DNA from: UBA12191 sp964422295
Lineage (GTDB): Bacteria; Planctomycetota; UBA8108; UBA1146
Length of the DNA stretch: 64,000 nt
Reading direction: 5' to 3'
Assembly (NCBI GenBank): GCA_964422295.1
Contig: CAYRAM010000004.1
Span: 62,001-126,000, forward strand
Shown here one piece after another: positions 61,545-64,000 of the stretch. Under the pieces are notes generated by a model. It worked only from the letters and a program-made list of their open reading frames with translations, did no database searches and was not told the origin of the DNA. The position numbers were made by a program, and so were the translations under genes. Within the stretch, counting starts at the first letter, position 1. Each line of letters starts with the position of its first letter.

Positions 61545-61716
61545 CGCCGCTCCTCTGTTTTTGCTTGGAAAACACCGCTCGGGGAAGTCCTCCGTGATTG
61601 TAGATCCTCCCATGCCGGGGATCGAGGCTGCCGGGGATCGAGTCTGGATTCGGCATCGGTGGCCGGAGGTATCCTCCATGGGGTAACTTGGGGTCAGGCA
61701 GAGGAGAGGAATCCAC

Positions 61717-63096
61717 ATGGATCACCGCACCGAAAATGACACCATGGGAGAAATCGAAGTTCCCGCTGATCGTCTCTGGGGGGCACAGACCCAAAGATCG
61801 CTGCAGAACTTCCGCATCGGATCCGAGCGGATGCGCCGACCGATGATTCGTGCGATGGGTCTCGTCAAACAGGCCGCTGCCAGGGTGAACTCAAAGTTGG
61901 GGGGGATTCCCGATGACATCGGCAAGGCCATCGACAGTGCCGCCGATGAAGTCATTCGCGGCGATCTCGACGATCATTTCCCCTTGGTCGTTTACCAGAC
62001 CGGGTCGGGAACCCAGACGAACATGAATTGCAACGAAGTCATCGCCAACAGGGCAAATCAGTCCCTGGGTGAGCCTTTGGGAAGCAAGAATCCGGTCCAC
62101 CCCAATGACCACGTCAACCACGCCCAGAGCACCAATGATTGTTTCCCCACCGCCATCCATGTGGCGTGTGCATCCGAGTGCCATGATCGCTTGTTGCCAG
62201 CGATAGAAGCACTGCGCTCATGTTTCCTTGAACTTGCAGACAAATACTCCGGCGTCGTCAAGATCGGCAGAACCCATCTGCAGGATGCTACTCCGCTCAC
62301 TCTCGGCCAGGAGATCGGTGGCTGGGCAGATCAATTGCGCATCGGTGAACACCAGATCAAAGCTGCCCTCGAACTGGTCTACGAACTTCCCATCGGTGGC
62401 ACCGCCGTTGGAACAGGGCTGAACACCCGTGAGGGATATTCGGAGATGGTGCCACAGGTCCTGTCGGGAACCACTGGCATCCCCTTCGTCGCCGCTCCAG
62501 ACAAGTTCGCCCAACTGGGCGGCAAAGAGGCATTGGTTGCCCTGTCCGGATCTCTCAAAACTGTCGCCACAGCCCTCCACAAGATCGCCAACGATGTGCG
62601 CTGGCTTGCCAGTGGTCCACGCTGCGGCATCGGTGAGATCACCATTCCCGCAAATGAACCGGGATCCTCGATCATGCCAGGCAAAGTCAATCCGACCCAA
62701 TCTGAGGCGATGACGATGGTCTGCGCCCGTGTGATCGGTAACGACAGTGCCATCGGCTTCAGTGGTGCCCTTGGGAACTTTGAGTTGAATGTCTACATGC
62801 CGGTGATCGGAGATTGCGTCCTGCAATCAATCGATCTTCTCTCCGCGGCGATGGAATCTTTCAGGGAAAATTGTGCCGAAGGGATCGAGCCGGTACAGGA
62901 TCGAATAGACGAATTGCTCCACCGGTCGCTGATGCTCGTCACCGCTTTGAATCCTCATATCGGATACGACAATGCTGCAGATGTTGCGAAGACCGCCCAC
63001 GCCGAGGGCAAGACTCTTCGCGAAGTCGCCATCGAAAAGGGCTACTGTACCGGTGCACAATTCGATGAATGGGTCGTTCCCTCTGAGATGGTCTAG
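61717..63096 (+). CDS. fumC: Fumarate hydratase class II
   Basis: Interconverts fumarate and malate in the TCA cycle. The 459-residue length is normal. PADRLWGAQTQRSLQNF, GSGTQTNMNCNEV, GRTHLQDATPLTLGQE and the signature GSSIMPGKVNPTQSE are all present; the last carries the flexible active-site loop. AGAGGAA is 4 nt before the ATG. Its last four bases overlap the end of the ferritin-like gene on the other strand. Confidence 0.98.
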   Translation: MDHRTENDTMGEIEVPADRLWGAQTQRSLQNFRIGSERMRRPMIRAMGLVKQAAARVNSKLGGIPDDIGKAIDSAADEVIRGDLDDHFPLVVYQTGSGTQTNMNCNEVIANRANQSLGEPLGSKNPVHPNDHVNHAQSTNDCFPTAIHVACASECHDRLLPAIEALRSCFLELADKYSGVVKIGRTHLQDATPLTLGQEIGGWADQLRIGEHQIKAALELVYELPIGGTAVGTGLNTREGYSEMVPQVLSGTTGIPFVAAPDKFAQLGGKEALVALSGSLKTVATALHKIANDVRWLASGPRCGIGEITIPANEPGSSIMPGKVNPTQSEAMTMVCARVIGNDSAIGFSGALGNFELNVYMPVIGDCVLQSIDLLSAAMESFRENCAEGIEPVQDRIDELLHRSLMLVTALNPHIGYDNAADVAKTAHAEGKTLREVAIEKGYCTGAQFDEWVVPSEMV

Positions 63097-63539
63097 CGGT
63101 TTTCGAACTCGAAGAGGTAGCCCTGGAAGAGTCTCAAATGCTCTTCTTCATCGGCCAGCAGAGTGACGCAAACATCCTCGGTTACAGGGTCATCTTCGCA
63201 CATCTTGATGATCTTTTTGTACTGGGAGATGGCCGCTTCCTCGTTGTCGATGACACCTTTGATCACTGCGACCACATCGGTCGCCTCACTGTTGGGCTGC
63301 ATCGATTGCTGAGCAGCTGAAAAACTCATGCTTCCGGGAATCGTACCGCCGAGAATGTGAATCCTTCTGGCAAGGGTCTGGGCATGCTGAATCTCTTCCA
63401 TAACATCTGCCGCCAATGCCTGCTTGATCGGCTCCGCCTGAACCCCCACCAGATTGGTGGAAGCGGAGAGGTAATTCATGGTGGTTTCAAGTTCCATCCA
63501 GTAGGCACGGATCAGCTCATCGATGATGTTCTCGCTCAT
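63093..63539 (-). CDS. Ferritin-like / bacterioferritin-family protein
   Basis: A 148-residue four-helix protein. ELIRAYWMELETTMNY, EEIQHAQTLARRIHILGG, DNEEAAISQYKKI and ADEEEHLRLF supply the Glu and His ligands of a diiron site. Iron storage or peroxide-coupled iron oxidation is likely; it may form ferritin-like cages. AAGGG lies 9 nt before the ATG. It could assist KatG in handling iron and peroxide, though there is no operon link. Confidence 0.85.
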   Translation of the reverse strand: MSENIIDELIRAYWMELETTMNYLSASTNLVGVQAEPIKQALAADVMEEIQHAQTLARRIHILGGTIPGSMSFSAAQQSMQPNSEATDVVAVIKGVIDNEEAAISQYKKIIKMCEDDPVTEDVCVTLLADEEEHLRLFQGYLFEFENR

Positions 63540-63603
63540 TTGGAATTCCCTTCTCCATCCTCAGTGATGAGTTCCAAGGCATCGCAGCCGGGAAACTCTT
63601 CTC

Positions 63604-63647
63604 CGATCAAAAAAAGCGACCGAGGCGCCAGTCGGCAGCCTCGGTCG
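63604..63647 (-). terminator. Terminator of leuS
   Basis: Perfect 10-bp stem CGACCGAGGC / GCCTCGGTCG (63617-63626, 63638-63647), 11-nt loop, followed on the minus strand by seven T. It lies about 108 nt past the leuS stop. Confidence 0.9.
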
Positions 63648-63754
63648 TTCCTGAAGACCCGGCCCTGAAGCCGTCTGTTCAAGTTTATGGGGACTCTTTG
63701 GCACGCAAGCACCATGAGCCCCAGGAACCGCATTGAGAAACTTCCCGGTAAGGT

Positions 63755-64000
63755 TTATCCCTTGACGACGAGGTTGACCATTCTTCCGGGGATCCAGACA
63801 AACTTTGCCAGTTCCTTGCCTTCTGTGTACTCCTGAACTCGAGCGTCGGCAAGGACCCGTTGACGAATCTCTTCTTCCGAAATATCTGCGGCAACTTCGA
63901 TCCGGGTTCGGACCTTGCCATTGATTTGCACTGGAACCTCAACGGAATCGACCACAAGCCACTTTTCCTGCGCTTGTGGATAAGTCTCCCACATCAACGA
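63755..64000 (-). CDS. leuS: Leucyl-tRNA synthetase, C-terminal end only
   Basis: The last 81 residues of leucyl-tRNA synthetase; the rest lies beyond the window. VPVQINGKVRTRIEVAADISE, EEEIRQRVLADARVQEY and KFVWIPGRMVNLVVK are the conserved C-terminal domain that contacts the tRNA elbow. The frame is open to the window edge. The strong terminator follows after about 108 nt. Confidence 0.92.
   Translation of the reverse strand, partial: SLMWETYPQAQEKWLVVDSVEVPVQINGKVRTRIEVAADISEEEIRQRVLADARVQEYTEGKELAKFVWIPGRMVNLVVKG

Noticed and set aside
63536..63733. Small minus-strand frame overlapping the ferritin start
   Set aside because: It runs through the leuS terminator hairpin and shows no protein-like features.

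Overview
The window reads like a Planctomycetota chromosome, probably from an aquatic lineage. The signs are secreted proteins with planctomycete-style dockerin ends and cysteine-rich acidic tails, two very large HYR-repeat surface proteins, a PVC-type membrane-bound-dehydrogenase/HEAT/cytochrome c protein, a DUF6797-like LamG/beta-propeller protein, and a secreted sulfatase. Base composition is moderate, genes are dense, and many neighbours overlap by 1-11 nt. I see no prophage, insertion sequence or CRISPR array. The assignment is an inference from protein style, since no rRNA gene is present.

Layout. 1-6185: 5' part of a giant secreted HYR protein (minus strand, cut by the window edge). 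6624-14474: a minus-strand run pckA-hemX-hemA-hemC-hemD-hemE-hemY covering most of tetrapyrrole synthesis, with hemL separate at 20245. 14684-20049: a small orphan, a Cof-type HAD phosphatase, the periplasmic methionine sulfoxide reductase MsrP, a BNR/sialidase-like protein and gamma-glutamyltransferase. 21659-34058: a cohesin-like/dockerin protein, the PVC cytochrome protein and a second, complete giant HYR protein. 34289-42777: tRNA-Arg(CCT), an acetolactate-decarboxylase-like lipoprotein, a P-domain/nuclease/dockerin protein, a cyanophycinase/isoaspartyl peptidase pair, an SRPBCC protein and catalase-peroxidase. 42853-48499: a DUF1579-like protein, a TlpA-like thioredoxin, a MauE/DoxX-rhodanese pair, a coiled-coil/winged-helix protein and a peptidoglycan amidase lipoprotein. 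48500-53569: a tight minus-strand operon of an MFS transporter, a YkgJ-like cysteine protein, a COG2509 flavoprotein, an iodotyrosine-deiodinase-like flavoprotein and a SpoU/TrmH methyltransferase. 53757-64000: a fluoride channel, an S4 protein, an arsenate reductase fused to a free-methionine-sulfoxide-reductase GAF domain, a membrane protein, a sulfatase, an AlkA-like glycosylase, the DUF6797/LamG protein, fumarase, a ferritin-like protein and the 3' end of leuS.

How the genes fit together. Several products suit a particle-associated scavenger: cyanophycinase plus isoaspartyl peptidase for cyanophycin, a sulfatase for sulfated compounds, a secreted nuclease, gamma-glutamyltransferase and a sialidase-like protein. 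A second theme is oxidative and chemical stress: KatG, MsrP, the fRMsr domain, ArsC, CrcB, a ferritin-like protein and AlkA. The most interesting candidates are the ArsC-fRMsr fusion, the deiodinase-like operon, the surface cyanophycin pair, the exported acetolactate-decarboxylase homologue, and the C-terminal dockerin-plus-tail module shared by unrelated secreted proteins.
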